Source of the DNA: Vibrio echinoideorum
GTDB taxonomy: Bacteria > Pseudomonadota > Gammaproteobacteria > Enterobacterales > Vibrionaceae
Length of the DNA: 64,000 nucleotides
Reading direction: 5' to 3'
NCBI RefSeq assembly: GCF_024347455.1
Contig: NZ_AP025484.1
Location: 1,178,001-1,242,000, forward strand
The notes under the pieces are model-generated. The model was not told the origin of the DNA and did not search any database. It saw only the letters and a list, made by a program, of their open reading frames with translations. Shown one piece after another: positions 1 through 8,713 of the stretch. Position 1 is the stretch's first letter, and each line of letters starts with the position of its first letter. A program made the position numbers and the translations under genes.

Positions 1-94
1 TTGAAAACCAAACTGAAACGCTCGACTTATCCTGTTCGGGTAACAGCAACTATAGGTGTAATTTGTTGTTGACTCGTGTATCTAGACATAAGCC

Positions 95-1177
95 TTACAA
101 AGCGTTTGTTAGCAAAATACCGACGCCAATTCGTTCGCTGTTATAGTCATAATCGATCAAGCTCTCCCCATAACCTTTGTAGTACTGAACATAGCCGTTA
201 AGTCGGCCATAGAGCGGAAAACTCAATGAGGTTTGGACACCTCCATAACCCGTTTGGAAGTTATAACGTCCGACTGCCGACACTTCAAAATCATCCCACT
301 TATAAGCACCCGACAACTCGTAATGCCCTAGATAATCTTGGATGTCGGGGTTGTCGTCACTGCTGCTCGACTCAGGTATGCGATACCAAGGCTGAAAGTA
401 CACCGCGAAGTCATCTTCCATATAGCCCAATCCAGCATAAACGCGGTTCCAACTGCGACTTAGTTCGGCAGTTCGACCATTCGATTCATGTTCAAGCCCT
501 AAACGAGAAAACCACACGCCGTCAGCCGATTCTATGTTCAAAGGTGTCTCATAGAACACTTCAGGGCGATAGTTTGTCTCTCTAAACGGTGCCGAGATAT
601 CTGAAGAATACGCCTGCCAAAAAGACTTCAGCGTGAAACCAAAATAGATTTTATCCTCTTGATTGAACACACCATCGTCGACCACGGGGATCTTCAAACT
701 TATTTGCAGCTTTATCTCTTCGTCACTAAGATCATCCGCTTTACCGCCGAATCGCTCATCGCCATAAGGTTGTGTATTTACGTTTGTCATATGAGTGACT
801 GGCAAAATATAGTTCAAGCGGTAAGGCGTAATCACAAATGGGTTGTCTTCCGTCGTGTATTCCAATTTCAAGCGCGAAATTTTTTGTTCAGGTGACAGTT
901 CAGTAGTTCGAACTTTTGTGCTGTTCTCACTTTCCTTAGTCTTTGCCTTAGTTTCACCTTCTGAATCAGCGACTGCGTAACTACACTGTTGCTTGAGCCA
1001 CTCAACACTTTGCTGGTTTTTCGCGCTCGCTAGTGAATTCAGAATACATTGTTCGTAGCTGCTCTCACTCGTAAATGCAGACGCGCTTAAACCGCTGCCA
1101 AGCATTAACAGAGCAAGCTGACGGTAGATTTTATGACTACCGCTTTTATTGATGATCGCTTCATTGTCGCCGTACAC
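95..1177 (-). CDS. pldA: Outer-membrane phospholipase A (OMPLA)
   Basis: This is an integral outer-membrane beta-barrel hydrolase that removes acyl chains from phospholipids misplaced in the outer leaflet. The protein has 360 aa. The family triad is visible: His230 and Ser232 in the run LEHESNGR, and Asn244 in SRSWNRVY. The spacing (2, then 12) equals that of E. coli His142/Ser144/Asn156. The C-terminal half is alternating beta-strand sequence. The N-terminus has a hydrophobic signal (about residues 20-34) and then a long polar Ser/Thr/Lys/Glu-rich stretch (about 40-95) that makes it longer than the E. coli enzyme. The start is a GTG preceded by AAGG. It lies 4 nt after the stop of the upstream lipoprotein gene, so the two are probably co-translated. 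Confidence 0.93.
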   Translation of the reverse strand: MYGDNEAIINKSGSHKIYRQLALLMLGSGLSASAFTSESSYEQCILNSLASAKNQQSVEWLKQQCSYAVADSEGETKAKTKESENSTKVRTTELSPEQKISRLKLEYTTEDNPFVITPYRLNYILPVTHMTNVNTQPYGDERFGGKADDLSDEEIKLQISLKIPVVDDGVFNQEDKIYFGFTLKSFWQAYSSDISAPFRETNYRPEVFYETPLNIESADGVWFSRLGLEHESNGRTAELSRSWNRVYAGLGYMEDDFAVYFQPWYRIPESSSSDDNPDIQDYLGHYELSGAYKWDDFEVSAVGRYNFQTGYGGVQTSLSFPLYGRLNGYVQYYKGYGESLIDYDYNSERIGVGILLTNAL

Positions 1178-1181
1178 GAGC

Positions 1182-1862
1182 TTAACCTTGCTTCTTATTT
1201 AAGTAGGTTGCTTCAAAAGCAAAATCAACAGCTTGCTGAGTAATTTGCTCAACGTTTTTATCTAGCATATCAATAGTGATTTCTGATTTATCGTTCTCAA
1301 GTACGCCATTATCGTTCACCACGAAGATACGGCGGCCGATGAGTCGAGATGAATCATGATCTTTCAGGTCCACGCTTGCCAATATACGAATCGAACGGTC
1401 ACGAGTACCTGCCGCATATTTTATGGCACCGATCACTGAACCTACTGGGATAAACTCAGTTACACGCATATCTTTGGGAATATCGTTGATGTCATATAAC
1501 GTCACGCTAATATCAAGCTCCTTATTCTCCAAGATAACGTTCGAATAGCCCTGTAATTTTTCAGCTAACTTCTCTTCCATTTTCTTGTGGAGCTGTGTTT
1601 TAAATTGAGACTGAACCTTCTTTGATACTCGCTGGTCAATGCCGGAACTTTTTATGCCAACGGTTGTAAATTCAAACTCATTAAAGTGAAGTACGCTGCT
1701 GTCTTTTACTATCCACGACACCCCTGCCATGTCGTCATCAAACTGACTATCGATGAAATAATGATTTGAGTCGACACTTTGGATTTCTTGCTTATTTGGC
1801 ATGTTGCTTGAACAACCTGCAGTGAATAAAACGGCTAATGGCAATAGATAATGTAATTTCAT
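1182..1862 (-). CDS. Lipoprotein of unknown function (DUF3313-like)
   Basis: The protein has 226 aa. An ATG start at 1862 is chosen because it places a short signal (MKLHYLLPLAVLFTAGC) with a lipobox Cys right at the N-terminus; an upstream in-frame codon at 1919 would add an unlikely 19-residue extension. The rest is a soluble, mixed alpha/beta domain with a basic amphipathic segment (about residues 75-105) and no catalytic motif I recognise. The overall pattern recalls DUF3313-type lipoproteins, but weakly. It sits between the RND pump genes (144 nt gap) and pldA (4 nt gap), so a cell-envelope role is likely. Function is unknown. Confidence 0.75.
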   Translation of the reverse strand: MKLHYLLPLAVLFTAGCSSNMPNKQEIQSVDSNHYFIDSQFDDDMAGVSWIVKDSSVLHFNEFEFTTVGIKSSGIDQRVSKKVQSQFKTQLHKKMEEKLAEKLQGYSNVILENKELDISVTLYDINDIPKDMRVTEFIPVGSVIGAIKYAAGTRDRSIRILASVDLKDHDSSRLIGRRIFVVNDNGVLENDKSEITIDMLDKNVEQITQQAVDFAFEATYLNKKQG

Positions 1863-2006
1863 GTGAATCTCTAATTTCCTGAATTTTGAGTGCACGAATC
1901 CCCAAGCGGTCAGGCTCATAATTTGGGATTCGTGTAGATTAAGTTTTCGTGTTAGTTAATTGTTTGTACTGATTCGCTTTTCGTGATGTCGAAATTTTCG
2001 CGCTGA

Positions 2007-5000
2007 TTAAGCTTCTTTCTCCTGACCCGTATGGTCCGCCGCTAAGTAGGTGTAAACGGTTGGTACGACAAACAACGTAAACAACGTGCCGATCGACATA
2101 CCAACAGTAATCACCAAGCCAATCGAGAAGCGACTTTGTGCCCCTGCTCCGCTTGCAATCAATAGCGGTACAACACCAACTACCATGGCAGCGGTTGTCA
2201 TCAATACAGGGCGCATTCGTACGGTAGCTGAACGGATTGCCGCTTCACGACGGCTGCATTTCAGCTCTTGTTGCATCTGGTTGGCGAACTCAACAATCAA
2301 GATGCCGTGTTTACAGATCAGTCCGATTAAGGTTACCAATCCAACTTCGGTGTATATGTTGAGCGTATCAATGCCCAAATACAGTGGCATTAAGGCACCA
2401 AAGATCGACAATGGAACACTGGTTAGTACCACTAACGGATCTCGCAGGCTTTCGAACTGCGCTGCCAGTACCAAGTAGATAATCACCAAGGCTAGGAAGA
2501 ACGTCGTTACTAATGACGAACCTTCTTGCAAGAACTGACGTAACTGGCCTGATGTATCCGTGCTGTAAGACTTAGGCAATATCTGCGCTGCACCCTCTTC
2601 CATCACTTGGTAAGCTTCACCAATACTAATTCCCGGCATCATTTTCGCTTCAATCATGGCACTGTTTAGCTGTTGGAACTGATCCACTTTCGAAGGTTGT
2701 ACCGATTGGCTAATCTCGATTAAAGACGCCAGTGGAACCATTTCACCCGTATTCGAACGCACATGGTAATTCTTCAAATCATCCCAAGAGTTACGGTTCT
2801 CGTTCGGCACTTGCGTGATAACCTGATAGCTGCGTTGATCCATCGAAAAGTAGTTCACGAAGCCTTCACTAATAAAGCGAGATAACACGGTACCGATGTC
2901 TTGCGCACTCACGTTCATTTGCGCCGCTTTATCACGGTCAATTTGGATCTCAACCTGCGGTTTATTGAAGTTAAGATCGTTCTGCACATAGATAAACTTA
3001 CCGCTCTTCTGTGCGTATTCTTTCAACTTTTCAGCGTACTGATACAGATCCTGATACGAGCCTGTTGGCGTCTTCAATACCATTTGGAATGGCAAGCCTT
3101 GCGGTGTACCTGGTAAATCGGGTGGCGAGAAGGTGTACACCTGCAAACCTGGTAATACGGAACTCTCTTTTTCGAAACGTTGCATCACTTCTTTCGCTGT
3201 CGCTTCGCGAGAATCCCAATCTTTCAATACGCCCAGGCCAAAGAAAGCGTTGTTGTGCATATAACCGTTATCCAACATGGTCATTTCTACTTCATCATTT
3301 TTAGCAATGGCATCGACCAACGCTGGAGTAAAGTGACGAATATAATCGGTATTGGCTTGTGCTGGCGCTTGTCCCATAACAATCATTACACCTTGATCTT
3401 CTTCTGGTGCTAGCTCTGATGCGGTATTCATAAACATGAACACTAAGCTGACTAACAAGGTGCCGATCAAAGGCCAAATGTAAACACGGTTGTTAAGTAC
3501 ATGTTCAAGTACCTTTCGGTAACGTTCCGTTACTCCTGCAATAACCGCATCAATCTTCTTAACCAGTTTCCCATCCAGTACCGACTTGTTGAGTAGCTTT
3601 GAACACATCATTGGTGTCAGTGTGAGTGCAATAAAACCAGAAATCAGAACAGAACCTGCCAAGGTGAAAGCAAACTCAGTAAACAACTTACCGGTCAAAC
3701 CGCCCATAAAACCAATTGGCGCATACACCGCAGCCAACGTAATCGTCATCGCAATGACAGAACCTGCAATTTCACGCGCACTGTCAATCGCAGCCTTGAT
3801 TGGACTCGTGCCGTCTTCTAAGTGGCGGAAAGTGTTTTCTACGACCACAATCGCATCATCAACCACCAAAGAGATCGCAAGAACCATCGCCAATAACGTC
3901 AATAAGTTAATGCTGAAACCCATGCTCAACATGAAAAACATCGAACCAATTAGAGACAACGGAATCGTCACCAATGGGATTAACATTGCACGCATAGAAC
4001 CGAGGAACGCGAAAATAACGATCACAACAATCAGTGCGGCTTCCATCAGCGTTTTTGCTACTTCGTCAATCGATGTCTCAATGAACTTGGTTGAGTCGTA
4101 CACCACGTCAGCTTTAATACCATCAGGCAAGCCCGCTTTTATCTGAGGCAGTAATTCATAAATGTCCTCAACCACTGTTAACGGGTTAGATGTCGCGGTA
4201 TTGCTGATCGCGGTTGCAACCGTTGTTACACCGTTGAACTGAACGTCCGAGTCATAGTTTGCCGCGCCTAATTCTACTGTCGCGACATCTTTCAAATGCA
4301 CCAGTTGACCATCATGAGCCTTAAGTGACATGTTCTTAAAGTCATCTACAGAGCTAGAATCCGTGTGGGCATTAATGTCGACTTCGATGTAAGGGTTTTG
4401 TAACTTACCCGCGGCGCTCACAATGTTGTTTGCACGCAGCGCGTTTTGCACATCCAGTGCAGTCAAGCCATAAGACGCTAGCCTTTGAGGCTTCAACCAA
4501 ATGCGCATGGCAAAGTCTTCTTGGCCTAACATATCAACCTTGGATACGCCCTCTACGGTTGAAAAGGTCGGCTTCACGACTCGACTTACATAGTCGGATA
4601 CCTGTTCAGTTTTCAGCGTGTCACTTGAAAAAGAGACATATAAAATCGGCGATTGAGATGTCGATTTAAGAATACTTGGGTCTAAAACACCCGATGGCAG
4701 CTTGTACTTCACTTGCTGCACCAGAGATAAAATCTCCGTCAACGCGCCATCGGATGGGTAACCCAACTTCAAATAAACCGTAATGATCGATTTACCCAAG
4801 GCACTGTCTGATGTCATGTAATCAATGCCCGCTGTTTGCGCGATCTCCGCCTGCAGTGGTTGTGTTACATAGCCTTGTACACTCGATGCACTAGCCCCAG
4901 GGTAACTGGTAGTAATGGTGATAACACCGGTTTCAATCTCCGGGTATTGGCGTATTTGCAATGAGGTAAAGGCTTTAAGACCTAATACCAATAACACCAA

Positions 5001-5054
5001 GCTCAATACCGTCGCTAAAACTGGGCGTTTGATAAATACATCAGTAAATGTCAT
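2007..5054 (-). CDS. RND multidrug efflux permease (HAE1/AcrB family)
   Basis: This is the inner-membrane proton/drug antiporter of a tripartite efflux pump, 1015 aa, full length for the family. It shows the RND layout: a first transmembrane helix, a large periplasmic loop beginning with the QYPEIE segment, TM2-6, a second half with the same layout, and a last helix block near the C-terminus. The proton-relay pair Asp-Asp in TM4 is present (ISLVVDDAIVVVEN), followed by the conserved GxSxG-like loop segments. The gene starts 9 nt downstream of the adaptor stop and is clearly in one operon with it. No outer-membrane channel gene is nearby, so it probably uses a shared TolC-type channel. The substrate cannot be read from sequence. 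Confidence 0.95.
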   Translation of the reverse strand: MTFTDVFIKRPVLATVLSLVLLVLGLKAFTSLQIRQYPEIETGVITITTSYPGASASSVQGYVTQPLQAEIAQTAGIDYMTSDSALGKSIITVYLKLGYPSDGALTEILSLVQQVKYKLPSGVLDPSILKSTSQSPILYVSFSSDTLKTEQVSDYVSRVVKPTFSTVEGVSKVDMLGQEDFAMRIWLKPQRLASYGLTALDVQNALRANNIVSAAGKLQNPYIEVDINAHTDSSSVDDFKNMSLKAHDGQLVHLKDVATVELGAANYDSDVQFNGVTTVATAISNTATSNPLTVVEDIYELLPQIKAGLPDGIKADVVYDSTKFIETSIDEVAKTLMEAALIVVIVIFAFLGSMRAMLIPLVTIPLSLIGSMFFMLSMGFSINLLTLLAMVLAISLVVDDAIVVVENTFRHLEDGTSPIKAAIDSAREIAGSVIAMTITLAAVYAPIGFMGGLTGKLFTEFAFTLAGSVLISGFIALTLTPMMCSKLLNKSVLDGKLVKKIDAVIAGVTERYRKVLEHVLNNRVYIWPLIGTLLVSLVFMFMNTASELAPEEDQGVMIVMGQAPAQANTDYIRHFTPALVDAIAKNDEVEMTMLDNGYMHNNAFFGLGVLKDWDSREATAKEVMQRFEKESSVLPGLQVYTFSPPDLPGTPQGLPFQMVLKTPTGSYQDLYQYAEKLKEYAQKSGKFIYVQNDLNFNKPQVEIQIDRDKAAQMNVSAQDIGTVLSRFISEGFVNYFSMDQRSYQVITQVPNENRNSWDDLKNYHVRSNTGEMVPLASLIEISQSVQPSKVDQFQQLNSAMIEAKMMPGISIGEAYQVMEEGAAQILPKSYSTDTSGQLRQFLQEGSSLVTTFFLALVIIYLVLAAQFESLRDPLVVLTSVPLSIFGALMPLYLGIDTLNIYTEVGLVTLIGLICKHGILIVEFANQMQQELKCSRREAAIRSATVRMRPVLMTTAAMVVGVVPLLIASGAGAQSRFSIGLVITVGMSIGTLFTLFVVPTVYTYLAADHTGQEKEA

Positions 5055-5063
5055 GGGAATATC

Positions 5064-6254
5064 CTAGTTGGTTTGCTTGGTGTCAGTAACAAGCGGTCGT
5101 TGGTTATTAACCAGTACCGAGCCACCGTTTTTGAGTTGATGTTGATTCGACGTCACTACAACATCCCCTTCATTCAACCCCGAAACAATACCGACATACC
5201 CACCCTGTTTAGGGCCGATTTCAACTGTGCGTTGCACCACTTTGTATTCGTAAAATGGTGTCTCTGCTTTCTCTGAACCTTGGCTGCTTGAATCTTTGTC
5301 GGCAGAGCTTGCGCTGCCTGAATTCGTACTCACTTGTTTCGTTGATGTATCAAGAACAAATACAGTATCGCCAGACAAGGTGTAGCTAATCGCTACTGAC
5401 GGCACACTAATAACCGAATTTGAATCTGAAGTGGTTAACGTAGCATCGACATACATTCCAGATTCCAGCGGTACTGGCTGAGTCGTTACAGCGCGCAATT
5501 CGATGTTGTGTGTATTCGCGTCTGAGCTAGGTTCAATCGCAGTAATCGTTGCGTGATACTCAGCATCGTTAATCGCGTCAGATTCAAATTTCAAATCCTG
5601 GCCTACTTTTACACTGTGGAGATAAAGCTCAGAGATAGAAAAATCGACATACTGTTGAGAGCTATCTTCAAGGTCTACAATCGCAGTGCTTGAGTTGATA
5701 AAGTCACCCACATCAATATTTCTAATTCCAACATTGCCAGAGAAAGGCGCTTTGACTTTCATGTATTCAACCTGAGTAGAGATATATTCGAGCTTCGCTG
5801 ATTCAGCGTTAAATTGAGCAGAAATTTTATCTACCGAATTCTGAGAAACACTATTACTTCTAAGCAATTTTTTATTTCTTCTTAATTCAATTTTTGCCAA
5901 TTCGACTTTTGCCAGTTGGCTTTTGTAATTAGACTTTAATAGCGCATCATCAAGCTGAACTAAGATGTCGCCTTTATTTACATATTGACTAGAACTAAAA
6001 AGCACTTCTTTTACTTGTCCTGACATTTGACTTGTTACATTTACCGACTGATTTGCACGAATATTACCAATGACTTGCAACCTTTCATTCCAAATTTCTT
6101 TATTTACTTGTTCTGTTGTTACTGATGTTGCGGGTAATTTAAACTCCGACAATTTCTCTTTTATTATTTCGCCCTTCACATAGTGAAAGCCAAATACAAA
6201 AGACAATAATATAAATAATGCTGACCCGACGATAACGCCTTTATACTTACTCAT
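5064..6254 (-). CDS. RND efflux periplasmic adaptor (membrane fusion protein)
   Basis: The protein has 396 aa. An N-terminal hydrophobic anchor (about residues 8-28) is followed by a split biotinyl/lipoyl-like half-motif (TSQMSGQVKEVLF... then VKAPFSGNVGIRN), an alpha-helical hairpin between them (about 105-160), a beta-barrel domain and a membrane-proximal domain. This is the MFP/AcrA layout. A Ser/Asp-rich insertion lies near residues 310-330. It is the first gene of the efflux operon and is transcribed from the 6255-6499 intergenic region. It links the permease to an outer-membrane channel. Confidence 0.93.
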   Translation of the reverse strand: MSKYKGVIVGSALFILLSFVFGFHYVKGEIIKEKLSEFKLPATSVTTEQVNKEIWNERLQVIGNIRANQSVNVTSQMSGQVKEVLFSSSQYVNKGDILVQLDDALLKSNYKSQLAKVELAKIELRRNKKLLRSNSVSQNSVDKISAQFNAESAKLEYISTQVEYMKVKAPFSGNVGIRNIDVGDFINSSTAIVDLEDSSQQYVDFSISELYLHSVKVGQDLKFESDAINDAEYHATITAIEPSSDANTHNIELRAVTTQPVPLESGMYVDATLTTSDSNSVISVPSVAISYTLSGDTVFVLDTSTKQVSTNSGSASSADKDSSSQGSEKAETPFYEYKVVQRTVEIGPKQGGYVGIVSGLNEGDVVVTSNQHQLKNGGSVLVNNQRPLVTDTKQTN

Positions 6255-6499
6255 GTGTTCACCTTGATTTTAAAGTCCGGTTATTTTACCTGCCAGGAAT
6301 ATCAATAAATCAAACTCACATAACATCGCAATCAATCTATATAAAATAAAAATAAAACCTATAAATACAATGACTTGAGAGGTATTTATCAAGTAAAAAT
6401 CATTTTAAATATTTATGTGTATTTTATTTAGACATGATTTATATTCCTCCACGATAGATATAATTCTCATCATTCCTTAAACAACTAACTGAGATTAAT

Positions 6500-6547
6500 A
6501 TGTCTAATCAAGCACACCACACTAAGGTCGCTATCAAAGAAAAATGA
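6500..6547 (+). CDS. 15-aa leader peptide overlapping the His-rich ORF
   Basis: ATG at 6500 opens a 15-codon frame (begins MSNQAHHTK, ends IKEK) closed by TGA at 6545-6547. The stop overlaps the ATG of the following His-rich ORF as ATGA. The overlap is preceded by a run of five A (6540-6544), so a -1 slip of the last Lys codon would join the two frames into one protein of about 90 aa. Three readings fit: a true leader, the first part of a frameshifted single gene, or the real start of a gene broken by a one-base change. The peptide itself carries a His pair, like the downstream protein, which favours an original continuous protein. Confidence 0.45.
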   Translation: MSNQAHHTKVAIKEK

Positions 6548-6771
6548 AACATGTATATGGAGAAGAAGTCGAACATAAGCATAATAAAGACCACCTAGAA
6601 TATAGAGAGCATCAACCTTCTCATTCTGGTCAGCCACATGGCGGTGAGCCAGAAGGACATAAGCATTTAGTTAATCACCATCCAGATGGTCATCATGATA
6701 AGCACCACAAAGATAAAGTTCATGCTCATAAAAAATCATCACGACTACACCATAAGAAGTCAATCTCTTAG
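6544..6771 (+). CDS. Histidine-rich small protein upstream of aspT
   Basis: The protein has 75 aa, of which 19 are His (25%), with many Lys, Asp and Glu and almost no hydrophobic residues. There is no signal peptide or membrane segment. The His residues occur as HH pairs and HxH, suited to metal binding or pH buffering; this is inferred from composition only. The start overlaps the stop of a 15-codon ORF (ATGA). It lies 95 nt upstream of aspT in the same direction, so it is probably co-transcribed with the aspartate decarboxylation genes. No family is recognised. Confidence 0.55.
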   Translation: MKHVYGEEVEHKHNKDHLEYREHQPSHSGQPHGGEPEGHKHLVNHHPDGHHDKHHKDKVHAHKKSSRLHHKKSIS

Positions 6772-6866
6772 GTTCGAATAACGACAGAGAACAAAAGCAC
6801 TCTGTAATTTAAAGTAATCACATTATTAACAATGAAATATTAAAAATATTTCATCAAAGGTTTATC

Positions 6867-8585
6867 ATGTCATTTATTATTGAACAATTAAGAGACTATC
6901 CATTTATAGCTCTATTCCTATCATTAGGACTCGGTTACTTAATCGGTAAAATTAAAATCGGTAAGTTTGAATTGGGCGGAATCGCAGGTTCACTTTTGGT
7001 TGCGGTTGGGCTTGGTCAAATTGGCGGAATCGCGATTTCCAACGAAGTAAAAAGCATCTTCTTTGCACTATTTATATTCATGGTGGGTTACAACGGTGGT
7101 CCACAGTTTTTCTCATCATTCCGTCTTTCATCGCTAACACGCTTATTCGCTTCATTCGTGATGACGTTTGTAGGATTAGTCACGGTTGTATTGCTCTCTA
7201 AGTGGGCAGGACTAGACAAGGGTTTAGCGGCAGGTCTTGCAGCTGACGGCTTAACGCAATCAGCAATTATCGGTACGGCAGGTAACGCGATAGATCAACT
7301 CAACCTTGCTCCCGATGTGACTTCAACACTTAAGACAAACGTGGCTGTAGGTTACTCGCTCACCTACATCTTTGGTTCTCTTGGTCCAATACTAATGATG
7401 TCTCTTATTCCTATCGTGATGGGTTGGAACATTACTAAAGAAGCGAAAAAACTCGCAGAAAAAATGGGGGCTGGCAACAAGCAGTTAAACGAGGGTGAAT
7501 TCTCAGCGTTAAGCCGCGTATCTTCACGAGCTTACCAAGTAACAGCAAACTCTATCTTTATTGGTAAAAGCGTTGCTGAACTTGAAGAAGCATTCGACGC
7601 AGACTTAACGATTGAAACGATTTACCGCACCAAAGGCGAGACAGAATCGACTTTAGATATCTCTAAGAACCCTATCTTAGCGGCTGGAGACAAGGTTTAT
7701 CTTACAGGCCTTACTCGTGCCTTCCCGAGAGTCACTGCGCTTGGCATAGAACTCGGTGAATTCAACTCAGAAAACAACGTTATTCATACTCAGCAAAAGA
7801 TTGTACTCACCAACAAAAAACTCGCAGGTATCACACTGCGTAAGCTTCACGATGAAACAAACGCACGCATTCGCCGTGGTGTTTATATCGCTCAGCTATC
7901 TCGTATGGGTCACGATATCTCAACACTACCAGAAACCGAATTACACCTTGGCGACGAAATTACGTTAGTGGGACAAAAAGAAGACCTTGCCAAAGTCGTC
8001 AAGAAAATCGGCTACAACAGCCCACTCCCAAGCGTGACTGACTTTGTAACGATGTCTTTCGGTATGGTTCTTGGTTATCTGATTGGTGAGATTGGGTTCA
8101 CCATTGGCGGTTCTCATATTGCTCTTGGTTCAGGTTTAGGTTGTCTAGTATCAGGTCTACTTGTTGGGTACTTAAGAATGCGTACCCCGCGTTTAGGAAG
8201 CGTTAACCATGGCGCTGCCAACTTTATGCAGACATTTGGCCTTGCAGTATTTGTTGCGGTTGTTGGTATCAACGCAGGCGCTCCAGCACTGACTGCAATC
8301 AAAGAGAATGGCATAACGCTATTACTACTCGGTGTATTGGTGACTCTGATTCCTCAAATACTGACGTTCCTATTTAACTACTACGTACTCAAAATCAAAA
8401 ACCCAGTGGAAGCACTAGCTGTTATCGCGGGTAGCCGCAGCGCTAACCCAGCCTTCGCTTCGCTGCTAGAAAAAACACAGAACAGTACACCAGTACCAAG
8501 TTTCACGATGACTTACGCGGTTGCCAATATCTTCCTCACTTTATGGGGGCCAGTAATCATCAACTTAATTACAAAAATTTCTTAG
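6867..8585 (+). CDS. aspT: Aspartate:alanine antiporter AspT
   Basis: This is an inner-membrane exchanger bringing in aspartate for alanine. The electrogenic exchange, coupled to decarboxylation, makes proton motive force. The protein has 572 aa, the usual length for AspT of the AAE family. It has two related membrane blocks (about residues 10-185 and 395-570), each with Gly-rich helices (LGLGYLIGKIKIG; then GMVLGYLIGEIGF). They flank two cytosolic TrkA-C/RCK-C domains (about 210-295 and 300-380). The start has AAAGGT upstream. It is followed 128 nt later by aspD, its enzymatic partner. It could be mistaken for a YidE/YbjL putative transporter, but the partner gene supports AspT. Confidence 0.93.
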   Translation: MSFIIEQLRDYPFIALFLSLGLGYLIGKIKIGKFELGGIAGSLLVAVGLGQIGGIAISNEVKSIFFALFIFMVGYNGGPQFFSSFRLSSLTRLFASFVMTFVGLVTVVLLSKWAGLDKGLAAGLAADGLTQSAIIGTAGNAIDQLNLAPDVTSTLKTNVAVGYSLTYIFGSLGPILMMSLIPIVMGWNITKEAKKLAEKMGAGNKQLNEGEFSALSRVSSRAYQVTANSIFIGKSVAELEEAFDADLTIETIYRTKGETESTLDISKNPILAAGDKVYLTGLTRAFPRVTALGIELGEFNSENNVIHTQQKIVLTNKKLAGITLRKLHDETNARIRRGVYIAQLSRMGHDISTLPETELHLGDEITLVGQKEDLAKVVKKIGYNSPLPSVTDFVTMSFGMVLGYLIGEIGFTIGGSHIALGSGLGCLVSGLLVGYLRMRTPRLGSVNHGAANFMQTFGLAVFVAVVGINAGAPALTAIKENGITLLLLGVLVTLIPQILTFLFNYYVLKIKNPVEALAVIAGSRSANPAFASLLEKTQNSTPVPSFTMTYAVANIFLTLWGPVIINLITKIS

Positions 8586-8654
8586 AAAAACAGCTTAATC
8601 AAGAGCCTACCTCTAAACCTAAAAATCATTAATCAAAGGTTAGCTATTCAATCC

Positions 8655-8690
8655 AAACAATAGATAACCAATAAACAATAGATAACCAAC
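8655..8690 (+). repeat. 17-bp direct repeat, two copies, between aspT and aspD
   Basis: The sequence AAACAATAGATAACCAA occurs at 8655-8671 and again exactly at 8673-8689, period 18. It fills the untranslated gap just before the aspD ribosome binding site. It may be a replication-slippage duplication or a repeated regulator/RNA-binding site. Confidence 0.8.
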
Positions 8691-8713
8691 AAATAATTTG
8701 AAGAGAAAATACT

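Noticed and set aside
1..94. Left edge of the window
   Set aside because: Only 94 nt after pldA; no terminator or gene could be supported.
6418..6465. Possible sigma-70 promoter with TATAAT before the His-rich ORF
   Set aside because: The -10 hexamer is good but no acceptable -35 hexamer lies at 16-18 nt.
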